Source of the DNA: Nonomuraea helvata
GTDB lineage: Bacteria > Actinomycetota > Actinomycetes > Streptosporangiales > Streptosporangiaceae
Length of the DNA: 64,000 nt
Direction of reading: 5' to 3'
NCBI RefSeq assembly: GCF_039535785.1
Contig: NZ_BAAAXV010000009.1
Coordinates: 1,674,001 to 1,738,000 of the forward strand
Shown here: positions 24,764 through 33,590 of the stretch, in pieces
Layout of the letters: every line of letters begins with the position of its first letter
How positions within the stretch are numbered: the stretch's first letter is position 1
Notes under the pieces: generated by a model
What the model was told of the DNA's origin: nothing
The model's input: only the letters and a program-made list of their open reading frames with translations
Databases searched by the model: none
Made by a program: the position numbers and the translations under genes

Positions 24764-26104
24764 TCAGCCGTACGGGCCGCCGCGTGAGCCAGGCCGTACG
24801 GCCTCGGCGAGGGCGTCCGCGAGCGGGTCCACCTCGTCGGCTCGCAGGAGCGCGACGGTGACGCGCAGCGCGGGTGGCGTGCCGATGCGGTTGCGCGCGC
24901 CGGGTGCGGCCGCCCAGCCGCGGGCCAGCAGGCGGGTGATCGCGGTGGCCTCGTCCGCGACGGGGACCCACACGTTGAGCCCGCTGCGCCCGTGCGCGCG
25001 GATGCCGCGCCCGGCGAGGGCCGTCACCAGTCCGTCCCGGCGCCGCGCGTACGAGGCCGCCACCGCCGCCGTGTCCACCGCGCCCGTCTTCCAGAGGTAC
25101 GCGACGGCGCGCTGCAACAGGTGGCTGACCCAGCCGGCGGCGAGCCGCTGGCGGCCGCGCAGGCGGTCGAGCGTGACCGGGTCACCGGTGATCAGGGCGA
25201 CGCGGAGGTCGGGGCCGAAGGCCTTGGCCGTCGAGCGGGTGACCACCCAGCGCTGCGTGATGCCCGCCAGCGGGTGCAACGGGAGGTCCACGAAGCCGGA
25301 GCCGTGGTCGTCCTCGACGAGCAGCACGTCCGGATAGGCCGCCAGCAGCTCGCGCAGGGCATGAGCGCGTTCGCCTGAGACGGCGGCGCCGGTCGGGTTC
25401 TGGGCGCGGGCCGTGATCACCACGGCGCGGACGCCCGCGCGCAGGGCCCGGGCGAGCTCCGCGGGCAGGGGACCCTCGTCGTCGAGCCGCATCGGCACGG
25501 GACGCAGCCCCATGACGGCGACCAGGTCGAGCAGGGCCGTCCAGCCGGGATCCTCCACGGCCACCGCGTCGCCGGGGCGCAGGTAGGTGGCCAGCACGCG
25601 TTCGACCGCGTCGAGGGTGCCCGAGGTGACCGCCACCGGCGCGTCCGGGATGCCGTCCGCGCGCATGCGCTCCCCGGCCAGGGCGAGCAGCTCCTCGTCG
25701 TCGCCCGTGCCGTACATGGCGGGCCGCTCCTCGTGTGCGCGGGCCGCGGCGGCGAGGGCGTCGCCCAGCCGCGGCAGGAGAGCTGGATCCGGGTTGCCCT
25801 TGGACAGGTCGCGCACGCCCGGGGGCACCTCGATGCGGATCTCCTCCCGGAACGTGCTGGCCGGGCGCGGCCTGACCCGGGTGCCCCGCCGCCCGGCGGT
25901 CTCGATGACGCCTCGCTCGCGCAGCAGCCGGTACGCGGCCGCCGCCGTGCCGGGGCTGACCCCGGCGCCGGCGGCCACCTCGCGCACCGGGGGGAGCATC
26001 GCGCCTGGTGGCAGCCGCCCCTCGGACACGGCGAGCTCGACCCCGGCCGCTATCTCGCTGGCCGTCCCACCGCTAATCAGGTACGTTTCTGACACAAAAT
26101 CCAT
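24764..26104 (-). CDS. MocR-family PLP-binding regulator
   Basis: Residues 1-75 form the GntR winged helix (LPPVREVAAGAGVSPGTAAA and the following AYRLLRERGV). Residues 95-440 form an aminotransferase-like domain with YGTGDDEELLALAGERM, VTSGTLDAVERVL, EDPGWTALLDLV and the lysine in VTRSTAKAFGPDLRV. The domain is full length for MocR regulators, which sense PLP-type ligands. Only 25 bp separate its ATG from the divergent PaiB-like gene, so both promoters overlap and mutual control is expected. Confidence 0.85.
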   Translation of the reverse strand: MDFVSETYLISGGTASEIAAGVELAVSEGRLPPGAMLPPVREVAAGAGVSPGTAAAAYRLLRERGVIETAGRRGTRVRPRPASTFREEIRIEVPPGVRDLSKGNPDPALLPRLGDALAAAARAHEERPAMYGTGDDEELLALAGERMRADGIPDAPVAVTSGTLDAVERVLATYLRPGDAVAVEDPGWTALLDLVAVMGLRPVPMRLDDEGPLPAELARALRAGVRAVVITARAQNPTGAAVSGERAHALRELLAAYPDVLLVEDDHGSGFVDLPLHPLAGITQRWVVTRSTAKAFGPDLRVALITGDPVTLDRLRGRQRLAAGWVSHLLQRAVAYLWKTGAVDTAAVAASYARRRDGLVTALAGRGIRAHGRSGLNVWVPVADEATAITRLLARGWAAAPGARNRIGTPPALRVTVALLRADEVDPLADALAEAVRPGSRGGPYG

Positions 26105-26129
26105 TATGTACTAATACAAAGAGGTACGG

Positions 26130-26750
26130 ATGCTCATTCATCCTTGGGACGCGGCAGACGACACCGGCGAATGGCAGACCTGGCTGCGTACGCGTGACTT
26201 CGGCCAGCTCACCGCCAACGGCGTGAACGGCGGCCCGCCGGTCGTGGTGCCGACACATTTCCTGTTCGACGGCGACGAGGAGATTGTGCTCCACCTGGCC
26301 AGGCCCAATCCGATCTGGGCGGCGCTGGAGGCCAACCCGGCGACGGTGGTGAGCGTGCACGACGACTACGCCTACATCCCCTCGACCTGGCGCTCCGACT
26401 CCCCCGACGACGGCGTGCCGACCAGCTACTACGCCGCGGTTCAGCTCACGTGCCGGGCGCGGATCGTGGACGACAGGGAGGGCAAGGCCGACATCCTCCG
26501 CCGCCAACTGGCCCACCACCAGCCCGACGGCGGGTACGGCGAGATGGCCGCGGACGCCGGGCCGTACCGCAGGATGCTCTCGGCGATCCGGGGGCTGCGG
26601 CTGGAGGTGGTGGACGTGCGGGCCAAGTTCAAGTACGACGACCGTCGGCCGGTCGAGCTCCGCGAGCGGATCAGGGACGCGCTCACCGGCCGGGGCCTGC
26701 CGGGGGACGAGGGAGCGAAGGCGCAGCTGATCAGGCGGATGACCCGGTAA
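26130..26750 (+). CDS. PaiB-type FMN-binding negative transcriptional regulator family protein
   Basis: ATG 26130 follows GAGGT and gives 206 residues. The order LIHPWDAADDTGEWQTWLRT, PVVVPTHFLFDGDEEIVLHL, NPATVVSVHDDYAYIPSTW and VPTSYYAAVQL is the PaiB/pyridoxamine-oxidase-like split-barrel family, which binds FMN. Founding members repress degradative enzymes and sporulation in Bacillus. In actinomycetes many are simply FMN proteins beside MocR regulators, as here. The pairing with a PLP-binding regulator hints at a vitamin B6-linked role, which is inference. Confidence 0.82.
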   Translation: MLIHPWDAADDTGEWQTWLRTRDFGQLTANGVNGGPPVVVPTHFLFDGDEEIVLHLARPNPIWAALEANPATVVSVHDDYAYIPSTWRSDSPDDGVPTSYYAAVQLTCRARIVDDREGKADILRRQLAHHQPDGGYGEMAADAGPYRRMLSAIRGLRLEVVDVRAKFKYDDRRPVELRERIRDALTGRGLPGDEGAKAQLIRRMTR

Positions 26751-26760
26751 AGTGCCAATT

Positions 26761-26782
26761 AATTTAGTTTCATGTGAAATTG
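26761..26782. promoter_or_regulatory. Palindrome upstream of GbsR-like gene
   Basis: TTTCA-TG-TGAAA with outer AATTT/AAATT arms forms an AT-rich dyad about 35-55 bp before the ATG at 26815. It is a good candidate for autoregulation by the MarR-type protein. Confidence 0.4.
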
Positions 26783-26814
26783 CTGGTCACCAGACTGAAC
26801 GTTAAGATGACGGC

Positions 26815-27270
26815 ATGACTGCGCAGGACGGCCCCGATCGCGAGCAGGTGCTCGCGTGGGTCGAGCGGGTGGCGGCGTTCGTCTCCCAGGAGTGGGGGCT
26901 CGCCCCGATCACCGGCCGCGTCCTGGGCTGGCTCATGGCCTGCGACCCGCCGGAGCAGACCGCGAGCGACATCGCCGAGGCCATCGGCGCGAGCCGCGCG
27001 TCGCTGACGACGAACATGCATCTCCTGACGTCCGTCAAGCTGATCCGGCGCTTCCGCAAGCCCGGGGAGCGGAACGTCTACTACCAGATCGAGGACGACG
27101 CCTGGTCCAAGGTCATCCGGCAGAAGCTCGCCGCGTTCACCGCGTTCGACGAGCTGGCGGAGGAGGGCCTGCGGCTCGGCTGGACCGACGAGGCGCAGGC
27201 CAGGCGCATCGAGTCGGCGAGGGAGGCCATCGCCTCCCTCGCCAAGGTCCTCGACCAGGCCTCCGGCTGA
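26815..27270 (+). CDS. GbsR/MarR-family regulator
   Basis: The 151-residue protein opens with FVSQEWGLAPITGRVLGWLM and ACDPPEQTASDIAEAIGASR, the GbsR arrangement of a winged-helix domain (residues 20-95). The wing is KLIRRFRKPGERNVYYQIED and the C-terminal helices dimerise. GbsR proteins control osmoprotectant or exporter genes in Bacillus; the target here is not clear because the next gene is convergent. A dyad symmetric site lies just upstream. Confidence 0.85.
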   Translation: MTAQDGPDREQVLAWVERVAAFVSQEWGLAPITGRVLGWLMACDPPEQTASDIAEAIGASRASLTTNMHLLTSVKLIRRFRKPGERNVYYQIEDDAWSKVIRQKLAAFTAFDELAEEGLRLGWTDEAQARRIESAREAIASLAKVLDQASG

Positions 27271-27292
27271 CGCCCTGAGCGGGCTCCACAAC

Positions 27293-27512
27293 TGTGGATA
27301 ACCGGCTCGCCCTGTGGATAACTTCAGCCGCGCGCGGCCCGTATCCGCGCCGCCCGACGCCCGCCCGCTGATGGCCCCACGAGGCTCCAACCCCGGCAGA
27401 TGCCGTAAAAGCAGGGCCTGACGGACTCCTCGTGCCACCCGGGAACCCTCCACGCTCCGATACACAAACCGTTACCCACACCCTGTGGATGAAGACGGCT
27501 TGTTGTGGATCA
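27293..27512. promoter_or_regulatory. Cluster of DnaA-box-like sites
   Basis: TGTGGATAA (complement TTATCCACA) occurs at 27293-27301 and 27313-27321. Near-matches TGTGGATGA at 27484-27492 and TGTGGATCA at 27504-27512 follow in the same orientation. The first also forms TCCACA-AC-TGTGGA. The 239-bp gap lies between convergent genes, so promoters are not expected. It may bind DnaA for titration or regulation; it is too small to be oriC. Confidence 0.5.
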
Positions 27513-28235
27513 CCAGTGCCAGTACGAGCGGGCCTCGGACAGCCAGTCCTTGGGGAAATACTGCTGGATCTTGAACGCCATGCCGAGGCCGCGGGCGATG
27601 TACTGGTCACGCTCCAGCTTCCTGGTGATCGGCTTGCCCGGCTCGCCTTGGTTGTCCCACCAGGATTCCCACTGCTTGACGCAGGTCTTCGCGCCGAGAT
27701 ACCGGTTGGAGCAGGGGGCGGGCGGCGACCAGATCTGGGTGTGGCCGAAGTCGACGACCTTGCCCGACGACTGCTCGGTGATCGTCCCCCACGCCTTCAG
27801 GCAGTATCCCTGCGCGGGGATGTCCCACTTCACGTAGTGCTGCTGTCCGGAGGTGGCGAACGTACGGAGGTTGCCGCACGTCGCGTCGCCGATCTGCTCC
27901 TCGGTGACCCTCACCGTGTAGTACGTGCCGTTGCCCCGCCACCCGTCCAGCATCAGCCAGTCGCCGTCGCGGACGAACTTCTCCGCGTAGTCCGGCGGCC
28001 ATGCCTTCGGGTCGCCCCAGCTGATCTCCGATGTCGTGGACGACAGGGGCTTCCACGCCCACTGCCCGCCCACCTGCCCGTCGGCCCAGTGCTGCCCGGC
28101 ACTGCGCTCCGCGAACAGGGAGTACTGACCGTAGTTCTCCCCCGCGCGGGCCGGACCGGTCATCCCCGCGAGAGCCGTGATCATCGCCGTCCCGGCGACG
28201 AGGAACGGCCTCGCCCCTACCTTCTGGATCTTCAC
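27510..28235 (-). CDS. Secreted four-cysteine protein, unknown function
   Basis: GTG 28235 gives 241 residues with a Sec signal: basic KIQKVGARP, hydrophobic FLVAGTAMITALAGM, and cleavage expected after GPARA. The mature part is rich in Trp and Tyr (HWADGQVGGQWAW, DWLMLDGWRGNGTYYTV) and has four Cys (ATCGN, GYCLK, APCSN, KTCVK) able to form two disulfides. No catalytic motif is recognised. A GTG nine bases earlier is an alternative start. It follows the SUKH-family gene by 62 bp on the same strand, and the two could be co-transcribed. Confidence 0.7.
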   Translation of the reverse strand: MKIQKVGARPFLVAGTAMITALAGMTGPARAGENYGQYSLFAERSAGQHWADGQVGGQWAWKPLSSTTSEISWGDPKAWPPDYAEKFVRDGDWLMLDGWRGNGTYYTVRVTEEQIGDATCGNLRTFATSGQQHYVKWDIPAQGYCLKAWGTITEQSSGKVVDFGHTQIWSPPAPCSNRYLGAKTCVKQWESWWDNQGEPGKPITRKLERDQYIARGLGMAFKIQQYFPKDWLSEARSYWHW

Positions 28236-28297
28236 CGGCAGCACGGTATCGAGCCCGACGCGGAGGTCGAGCTCAGATCGAAAATCTTCGAAGCGTC

Positions 28298-29662
28298 CTA
28301 TTCCGGCTTCGGGGCCGGGCGGAGGAGGAACGCGACCCCGTCGTGCTGTGGGGTCTCCACCACGAGTCCGGTGCCGGCCAGCGCGTTCGCGATCAGGTCC
28401 CGGTCGCCGGACCATTGCAGCGCAAGCTCGTCCACCAGGTCGCCGTAGGCGTCGAAGCAGGACGTGTGCGACTGGGTGGTCCAGAAGACGGCCTTGGGCT
28501 CCTGGCCGTCCGGGGTCGCCTCGTGGACCTGCTGCCAGGCTCCGGAGGCGGTCGGCCAGAGGTCCGGCTCGGCGACGTAGCCGCGCGCCGCGAGCCGGTC
28601 GAATGCCCGGACGATCCGGCACAGGTCGGAGGACCGGTCGCCGGCCAGGCAGGTCACGACGCCTTCCTCCGGCTTGTTCAGGCCGTGGACCGCGGCGAAG
28701 AGCGCGTCCATCGCGGCGTCGGCCTGCCTGCCCAGCTCGTCGGCGTCCATGTCCAGCAGCGCGTCGTAGTCCTCGCGGTCCGCCTGTCCGGGAACGGAGA
28801 CCACCAGGCCCTCCCGGGCGAACGACGCCTGGATGTTCGAGGACAGCCCGCCCCGCCACGCGATGGGCACGTCCCTGACCAGCGCGCCGTCCGGGGTGAA
28901 GTAGCCGTCGAGGTCGGCGGCCGGGCTCAGCAGGCCGCTGGTCTCGGTGTCGGAGGCGAAGAGCTTGGCGTCGACGATCTGCCAGCCCTCGTGCTCCAAT
29001 CGGCTGAGAGCCTGGTCGAAGCAGTCTCGCTGCGACCGCTGCTGGGAGGCCTCTTCGAGCGCGTCGGCCAGTGTGTCGGCGATCTCCGCGCGGCGCTGTT
29101 CGAGGAACGCGCGTGTCTCGGCGATGTGGCTCCGGCTCAGCAAGGTGTCCATGACCATGGACCACCAGGCCTCGGCCTCGCTGAAGGCGTCCGGATCGAG
29201 CTCCTTCAGCGAGAGCCACAAGTCCTGCGTGTAGCTCTGACCGACCTCCAGGGACTCCCCGTTCAGTGCCTGCTGGCGCAGTCTGAGCCGGTAGAGGAAC
29301 TCGACGAAGTGCTCCAGGGAGCTGTTGACCTTCTCCGCCTGCGGCTCGTCGTCCATCGAGAGCAGCCCGACGACGCCGTTGCGGATGTCGAGGAAGTAGC
29401 GCATGCCCGAGTCGCCGGAGGTCCCGCCGAGCGTGAGGACGTTGACATCGCCGTGGCCCGTCCTGAACACGACCAGCGAGCCCACCCGCGGTTCGGCGGC
29501 GATGAAGGTGGTGAAGGCCAGATCCGCCCGTACCGGCAGCCCGACCTCGGACAGAATCCGCACGTCCGCTTCCGACAGTCCCTGCTCGCGGCACCGCTCC
29601 GCGTCCATCAGCAGCAGGCCCTCGTCACCGAACGCTTCGACCATCTCTTCGTGCGTGACCAC
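28298..29662 (-). CDS. SUKH-4 family protein with unknown C-terminal domain
   Basis: The first ~190 of 454 residues match the SUKH-4 layout (MVTHEEMVEAFGDEGLLLMD, LSEVGLPVRADLAFTTF, LVVFRTGHGDVNVLTLGG, GVVGLLSMDDEPQAEKVNSS). SUKH proteins are often immunity proteins for polymorphic toxins but also occur alone. The second half (~210-454) is a separate unrecognised domain with an acidic repeat-like region (DREDYDALLDMDADELGRQ) and TCLAGDRSSDLCRIV. No adjacent toxin with a nuclease motif is seen. The secreted protein downstream is the only candidate partner. Confidence 0.6.
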   Translation of the reverse strand: MVTHEEMVEAFGDEGLLLMDAERCREQGLSEADVRILSEVGLPVRADLAFTTFIAAEPRVGSLVVFRTGHGDVNVLTLGGTSGDSGMRYFLDIRNGVVGLLSMDDEPQAEKVNSSLEHFVEFLYRLRLRQQALNGESLEVGQSYTQDLWLSLKELDPDAFSEAEAWWSMVMDTLLSRSHIAETRAFLEQRRAEIADTLADALEEASQQRSQRDCFDQALSRLEHEGWQIVDAKLFASDTETSGLLSPAADLDGYFTPDGALVRDVPIAWRGGLSSNIQASFAREGLVVSVPGQADREDYDALLDMDADELGRQADAAMDALFAAVHGLNKPEEGVVTCLAGDRSSDLCRIVRAFDRLAARGYVAEPDLWPTASGAWQQVHEATPDGQEPKAVFWTTQSHTSCFDAYGDLVDELALQWSGDRDLIANALAGTGLVVETPQHDGVAFLLRPAPKPE

Positions 29663-29702
29663 GATTCAGCACCTTGTCGTCGAGGACGTCACTCAAGAGC
29701 CC

Positions 29703-30185
29703 CTAAGCGTAGGGGATCTTGAGCTCCCAGCGGACCTCCCCGTCGTGCCATCGGTCGGTGGGGCGCAGGCCGGCCGAGCCGGCGACGGCGGCCGAGGCCG
29801 CGTGGTCAGGGTGGATGTGCGCGATGACCGTGCCGATCCCCTCGTCCGTGAGGTGCGCGACCAGGGCCTTGGCGGCCGCGGTGGCCAGCCCGCGGCCCTG
29901 CCAGGGCGTCCCGATCACCCAGGCGATCTCGGCGGTGCCGCCCTCGATCGTCGCCTGCACGTACCCGACCAGGCACTCTTCCTCCCGTGACCAGAGCACC
30001 CAGTTGCGCCAGCCGGGTGGCCCGGCGGCCAGCCGTTCGTAGCGGGCGCGCAGCTCCTGCGCGGTGAGCGGGACCCCGCCGGTGAACGTGTGCAGGGCGG
30101 GGTCGGACAGCACGCCCGCCATCTCGCCGGCGTGCTCCGGGCGCAACGGGAGGAGTACGAAGGCGGGGGTCTCAATACGGTCCAC
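29703..30185 (-). CDS. GNAT-family N-acetyltransferase
   Basis: GTG 30185 gives 160 residues with a RimJ/RimL-like GNAT fold: FVLLPLRPEHAGEMAGVLSD at the start, IAWVIGTPWQGRGLATAAA (the acetyl-CoA pyrophosphate loop, Gln/Arg-x-x-Gly) at ~95, and GIGTVIAHIHPDHAASAAVA near the end. It follows the ABC permease stop by 20 bp and reads in the same direction, so it is probably the last gene of the P450/SDR/ABC operon. Substrate unknown. Confidence 0.8.
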   Translation of the reverse strand: MDRIETPAFVLLPLRPEHAGEMAGVLSDPALHTFTGGVPLTAQELRARYERLAAGPPGWRNWVLWSREEECLVGYVQATIEGGTAEIAWVIGTPWQGRGLATAAAKALVAHLTDEGIGTVIAHIHPDHAASAAVAGSAGLRPTDRWHDGEVRWELKIPYA

Positions 30186-30205
30186 CCGGCCACGATATTC
30201 ACCGA

Positions 30206-31831
30206 CTAGCCGGAGGCGAGATCGCGGCGGCGCAGGCCGTACAGACCGAGGATCATCAGCACCGCGGCGATCGCGGTCAGCACCACTGTGGCCACCGGGG
30301 CGAAGGCCCCCAGCGGGTGCCAGGGAAGGTGGGACAGCACCGACGTGTTCACCACCCATTCCGGCATGTTCATGTAGGACCCCAGGACCTGCACGAATCC
30401 GCTGTACACGAGCACGGCCCAGGCCGCGGCCATGGCCCTTGGGGCCAGCCCGAGCAGCGCGGCGGGGATGGCGAGCAGCACCAGCACCTCCGGGGCGCGG
30501 ATCAGGCTCGCCCAGAAGGCCTCCCCCACGAGGCTGGTATCGCCGGTCGACAGGGCGGCGCCGATGCCGAGCGCGCCACCGTACACCGCCGGCAGGACGA
30601 CCACGGCGAGCGCGGTGACCAGCACGGACGACCAGTACCACGTCGATCTTCCGGTAGGTCCGGCCAGCACGGGGCCGATACGGCCGCGCACCTCCTCCGC
30701 CCGGAGCCGGATGACCGACAGGACCCCGAAGACGCCGGTGTAGAGAGAGCCGGTGAACACCATGAGACTGATCCAGGCTCGCCCGAAGTCCGCGTCGGCG
30801 GAGAAGATGGGGAGATTGGTCTGCTCCATTCCCCCGGTCATGGCGCCCAGGACGAGACCGATGGCGAGGAACGCGGCTCCCCACCCGGCGATGGCCCCCT
30901 GCTGGAGTCGCAGAGCAAGCCTGAACGGCGTGCGCAGCCAGGAAGGCGCCGAGGGCCGGCCAGGACGCGGGGCCATCAAGGAGGCGCCGAGATCCCTGCG
31001 GCTCGACAGGGAGTAGGCGCCCATGATCAGCAGTAGGGCGAAGAGCAGCGAAAGGCCGAGCGGCCACCATCGCTCGTCGGCCAGCACCCGGGTCTGCTGT
31101 GACCAGCCGATCGGGGACAGCCAGAACAGCGGACCGCCCTCCTGGCTCTGCAGCGCCCCCGCGCCGCGCAGGAGCCAGACGGTGAAGAGCGCGATGCCCG
31201 CGAGCCCGTTGGCGCCTCTGGGGTGCTCGGTGACCTGCACGGCGACCGCGGTGACCCCGGCGAACACCAGCCCGACCGCGGCGAGAGAGGCGCCGAACAG
31301 CAGTGCGCTGCCGACGGGGAACCCGATGCTGATCGTCGCGGCAGTGGTGAGGACCGCGAGCGCGGCATTGCTGATCAAGGCGGTGATCAGCGCCCCCGTG
31401 AGCTGCGCGTGGCGGCCCACGACGGCCGCCCGGATGAGTTCGGCCCGGCCGGTCTGCTCCTCTGCCCGGGTGTGCCGGGTGATGAGCATCATGTTCATGA
31501 TCGCGGCGGCCAGCAGGAACTCGACCCAGTAGGCGGCGAGGAAGTAGCTCTGCGTGGTGACGTCGCCGAAGAGCGGCCCGCCGAGCACCCTCATGAAGGA
31601 GACGCGGATCATCTGCGAGGCCTCGGCCAGGGCCTCAGGCGTCGGGACGACCGCGCTCACGGCGGCGTTGTAGAAGCGCGGGACCATGACCGTGATGGCG
31701 ACCAGCCAGATGGTGAGCTTGATCCGGTCGCGGCGCAGCGCCAGCCGTACCATGGTGCCGGTGCCGGTCAGGTGGCTGCCCGCCGGGCTCGTTCCGGTAC
31801 GGCCGCGCGCCGGGGAAACCGTGGCGGTCAT
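30206..31831 (-). CDS. ABC-2-type exporter permease
   Basis: The 541-residue integral membrane protein has about 12 hydrophobic segments in two six-helix halves, the usual layout of large single-chain permeases of polyketide/ionophore-type ABC exporters. Its ATG overlaps the ATPase stop (ATGA at 31828-31831). It is not predicted to bind nucleotides. Likely partner: the ATPase at 31828-32721; likely cargo: a hydrophobic small molecule made or modified by the linked P450/SDR. Confidence 0.85.
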   Translation of the reverse strand: MTATVSPARGRTGTSPAGSHLTGTGTMVRLALRRDRIKLTIWLVAITVMVPRFYNAAVSAVVPTPEALAEASQMIRVSFMRVLGGPLFGDVTTQSYFLAAYWVEFLLAAAIMNMMLITRHTRAEEQTGRAELIRAAVVGRHAQLTGALITALISNAALAVLTTAATISIGFPVGSALLFGASLAAVGLVFAGVTAVAVQVTEHPRGANGLAGIALFTVWLLRGAGALQSQEGGPLFWLSPIGWSQQTRVLADERWWPLGLSLLFALLLIMGAYSLSSRRDLGASLMAPRPGRPSAPSWLRTPFRLALRLQQGAIAGWGAAFLAIGLVLGAMTGGMEQTNLPIFSADADFGRAWISLMVFTGSLYTGVFGVLSVIRLRAEEVRGRIGPVLAGPTGRSTWYWSSVLVTALAVVVLPAVYGGALGIGAALSTGDTSLVGEAFWASLIRAPEVLVLLAIPAALLGLAPRAMAAAWAVLVYSGFVQVLGSYMNMPEWVVNTSVLSHLPWHPLGAFAPVATVVLTAIAAVLMILGLYGLRRRDLASG

Positions 31832-32721
31832 GCCGCCTCCTTGCGCTCGTAGTGCCGGAGCATGAGCTCCTCGAGCGTCGGCGGGTGGCTGACCAGCGAG
31901 GTGATGCCGAACGTGGTGAGGTGCCTGATGGCGGCGTCGAGGTGTTCGGCGTCCACGCCGAACCGCACGCTCACCCCCTCGACCTTCGCGTCGTGGATGC
32001 CGGGTAGCCGCTCGAGGCCAGTGACCGGGGTGGCGGTGTCGGCCGCGACCGTCGTCCGGGTCAGGTGCCGCATCTGCGCCAGCGTCCCCGACTCCACGGC
32101 CTTTCCGTCCCGGATGATGGTGATCCGGTCGGCGAGGGTCTCGACCTCGGAGAGGATGTGGCTGGACAGCAGGATCGTCCGGCCGGCGGCTTTCACCTCG
32201 GCGACGACCTGCTGGAACACCGCCTCCATGAGCGGGTCCAGCCCGCTCGTGGGCTCGTCGAGGATCAGCAGCTCCACGTCGGCGGAGAGTGCGGCGACAA
32301 GTGCGACCTTCTGGCGGTTGCCCTTGGAGTACGTCCGCGCCTTCTTCTTCGGGTCGAGCTCGAACCGCTCGATCAGCTCGTTCCTGCGCCGGTCGTCGAG
32401 CCCGCCGCGCAGGCGGCCGAGCACGTCGATGGCCTCGCCTCCGGTGAGGTTGGGCCAGAGCTCGACGTCGCCCGGCACGTACGCCAGCCGCCGGTGCAGC
32501 GCGACGGCGTCGGCCCAGGGGTCGCCGCCCAGCAGCCTGGCGCTGCCGGAGGTGGCTCGGATCATGCCCAGCAGGACGCGGATGGTGGTGCTCTTCCCCG
32601 CCCCGTTCGGGCCGAGGAAGCCGTGCACCTCTCCGGTGTTCACGGTGAGGTCGAGCCCGTCGAGGGCATGCGTCGGCCCGTACGCCTTGACGAGCCCGGA
32701 AATGGCGATGGCAGGAGTCAT
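31828..32721 (-). CDS. ABC transporter ATP-binding protein
   Basis: ATG 32721 has GGAG six bases upstream and gives 297 residues. Walker A LGPNGAGKSTT, signature YSKGNRQKVALVAALS and Walker B ELLILDEPTSGLDPLM are present, with the H-loop LLSSHILSEVE. The signature is SKGNRQK in place of LSGGQ, typical of drug-exporter ABC-2 ATPases. A longer start at 32748 would overlap the SDR stop as ATGA and add 9 residues; both starts imply coupling. It energises the permease encoded next to it. Confidence 0.9.
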   Translation of the reverse strand: MTPAIAISGLVKAYGPTHALDGLDLTVNTGEVHGFLGPNGAGKSTTIRVLLGMIRATSGSARLLGGDPWADAVALHRRLAYVPGDVELWPNLTGGEAIDVLGRLRGGLDDRRRNELIERFELDPKKKARTYSKGNRQKVALVAALSADVELLILDEPTSGLDPLMEAVFQQVVAEVKAAGRTILLSSHILSEVETLADRITIIRDGKAVESGTLAQMRHLTRTTVAADTATPVTGLERLPGIHDAKVEGVSVRFGVDAEHLDAAIRHLTTFGITSLVSHPPTLEELMLRHYERKEAA

Positions 32722-32744
32722 GGGTTTCTCCGAGTTGCGGTTGC

Positions 32745-33563
32745 TCATGCGAGGCCGGTGACCCGTGCGTCGAACTCTCGGTCGGAAAGGGACCTGTTGA
32801 GCTGCAGGAGGGCTTCGGCCTGCCAGCCGACGACGTAGCGGGTCTCCGGCCGGTCCGACTCGACCGCCTGCCGGATCGCCGCCGCGACGACGCCGGGGTC
32901 GGAGGCCGGGCCGCCGTCCATCGGCGTCTCGGCCGCGCGTGCCATGGCCTCGGCCATCAGCCCGTACGGCCCGTTCCCGGAGATCTCCCGCAGTTGCCGC
33001 GCGGTCCCGGCCTCGAAATCGGTCTTGATGATGCCGGGCTGGATGACGACGACGTCGATGCCGAACTGCCTGGTCTCCATGCGAAGCGTGTCCGAGAACG
33101 CCTCCAGGGCGTGCTTGGAGGCGTAGTACCAGGCGCCGAGCGGAAAGGCGAGCTCCCCGCCGATCGAGGACACGTTGACGATCGTGCCCGATCCCTGCCG
33201 GCGCAGCTGCGGCAGGACGAGCTGGATCAGCCGGGCCGGCGCGAACAGATTGATCTCGAACTCGTCCCGCGCCATCTCCAGCGGCGTGTCCTCGACGGCG
33301 CCGTGCACGACGGCTCCCGCGTTGTTCACCAGGACGTCGATCCGCTGGTGTTCGTCCAGGATCGTACGGACGACCCGCTGGCGGTCTTCTTCCTTGGTCA
33401 CGTCCATCGGGAGGGAGTGACCGCCCGCTTCGCGGATCGCCCCCATCCGGTAGGCCCGCCGCGCCGCGCCGTACACGATGTGTCCTGCGCGCAGGAGCTC
33501 GAGTGCGGTGGCGTGGCCGATACCGGATGAGGCGCCGGTTACGAGGCATATCTTGGCAGCCAT
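32745..33563 (-). CDS. Short-chain dehydrogenase/reductase
   Basis: A classical 272-residue SDR: TGASSGIG at the N-terminal NAD(P)-binding loop, DVLVNNAGAV, the Ser of VSSIGG and the YYASKHALE catalytic Tyr-Lys pair. An Arg pair after beta-2 (AARRAYRM) favours NADP(H). AGGAG precedes the ATG at 33563. The gene lies between the P450 (27 bp upstream) and the ABC ATPase. The substrate is unknown, presumably the compound handled by the operon. Confidence 0.9.
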   Translation of the reverse strand: MAAKICLVTGASSGIGHATALELLRAGHIVYGAARRAYRMGAIREAGGHSLPMDVTKEEDRQRVVRTILDEHQRIDVLVNNAGAVVHGAVEDTPLEMARDEFEINLFAPARLIQLVLPQLRRQGSGTIVNVSSIGGELAFPLGAWYYASKHALEAFSDTLRMETRQFGIDVVVIQPGIIKTDFEAGTARQLREISGNGPYGLMAEAMARAAETPMDGGPASDPGVVAAAIRQAVESDRPETRYVVGWQAEALLQLNRSLSDREFDARVTGLA

Positions 33564-33590
33564 GTCAGGGTTCTCCTGAAGATTCGCGGG

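Noticed and set aside
27271..27512. Chromosomal origin of replication
   Set aside because: Only four DnaA-box-like sites and no dnaA/dnaN neighbours; oriC of actinomycetes carries many more boxes between those genes.
27510..29594. Minus-strand 694-codon frame joining the secreted protein to upstream sequence
   Set aside because: Only the last 241 codons have a signal peptide and coding bias; the upstream portion is an out-of-frame shadow of the SUKH gene.
29703..31070. Minus-strand 455-codon frame
   Set aside because: Its last 160 codons are the GNAT gene; the earlier part reads the permease in another frame.
31828..33549. Minus-strand 573-codon frame
   Set aside because: Its last ~300 codons are the ABC ATPase; the first part is an out-of-frame SDR shadow. 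The SDR and ATPase are separate genes.
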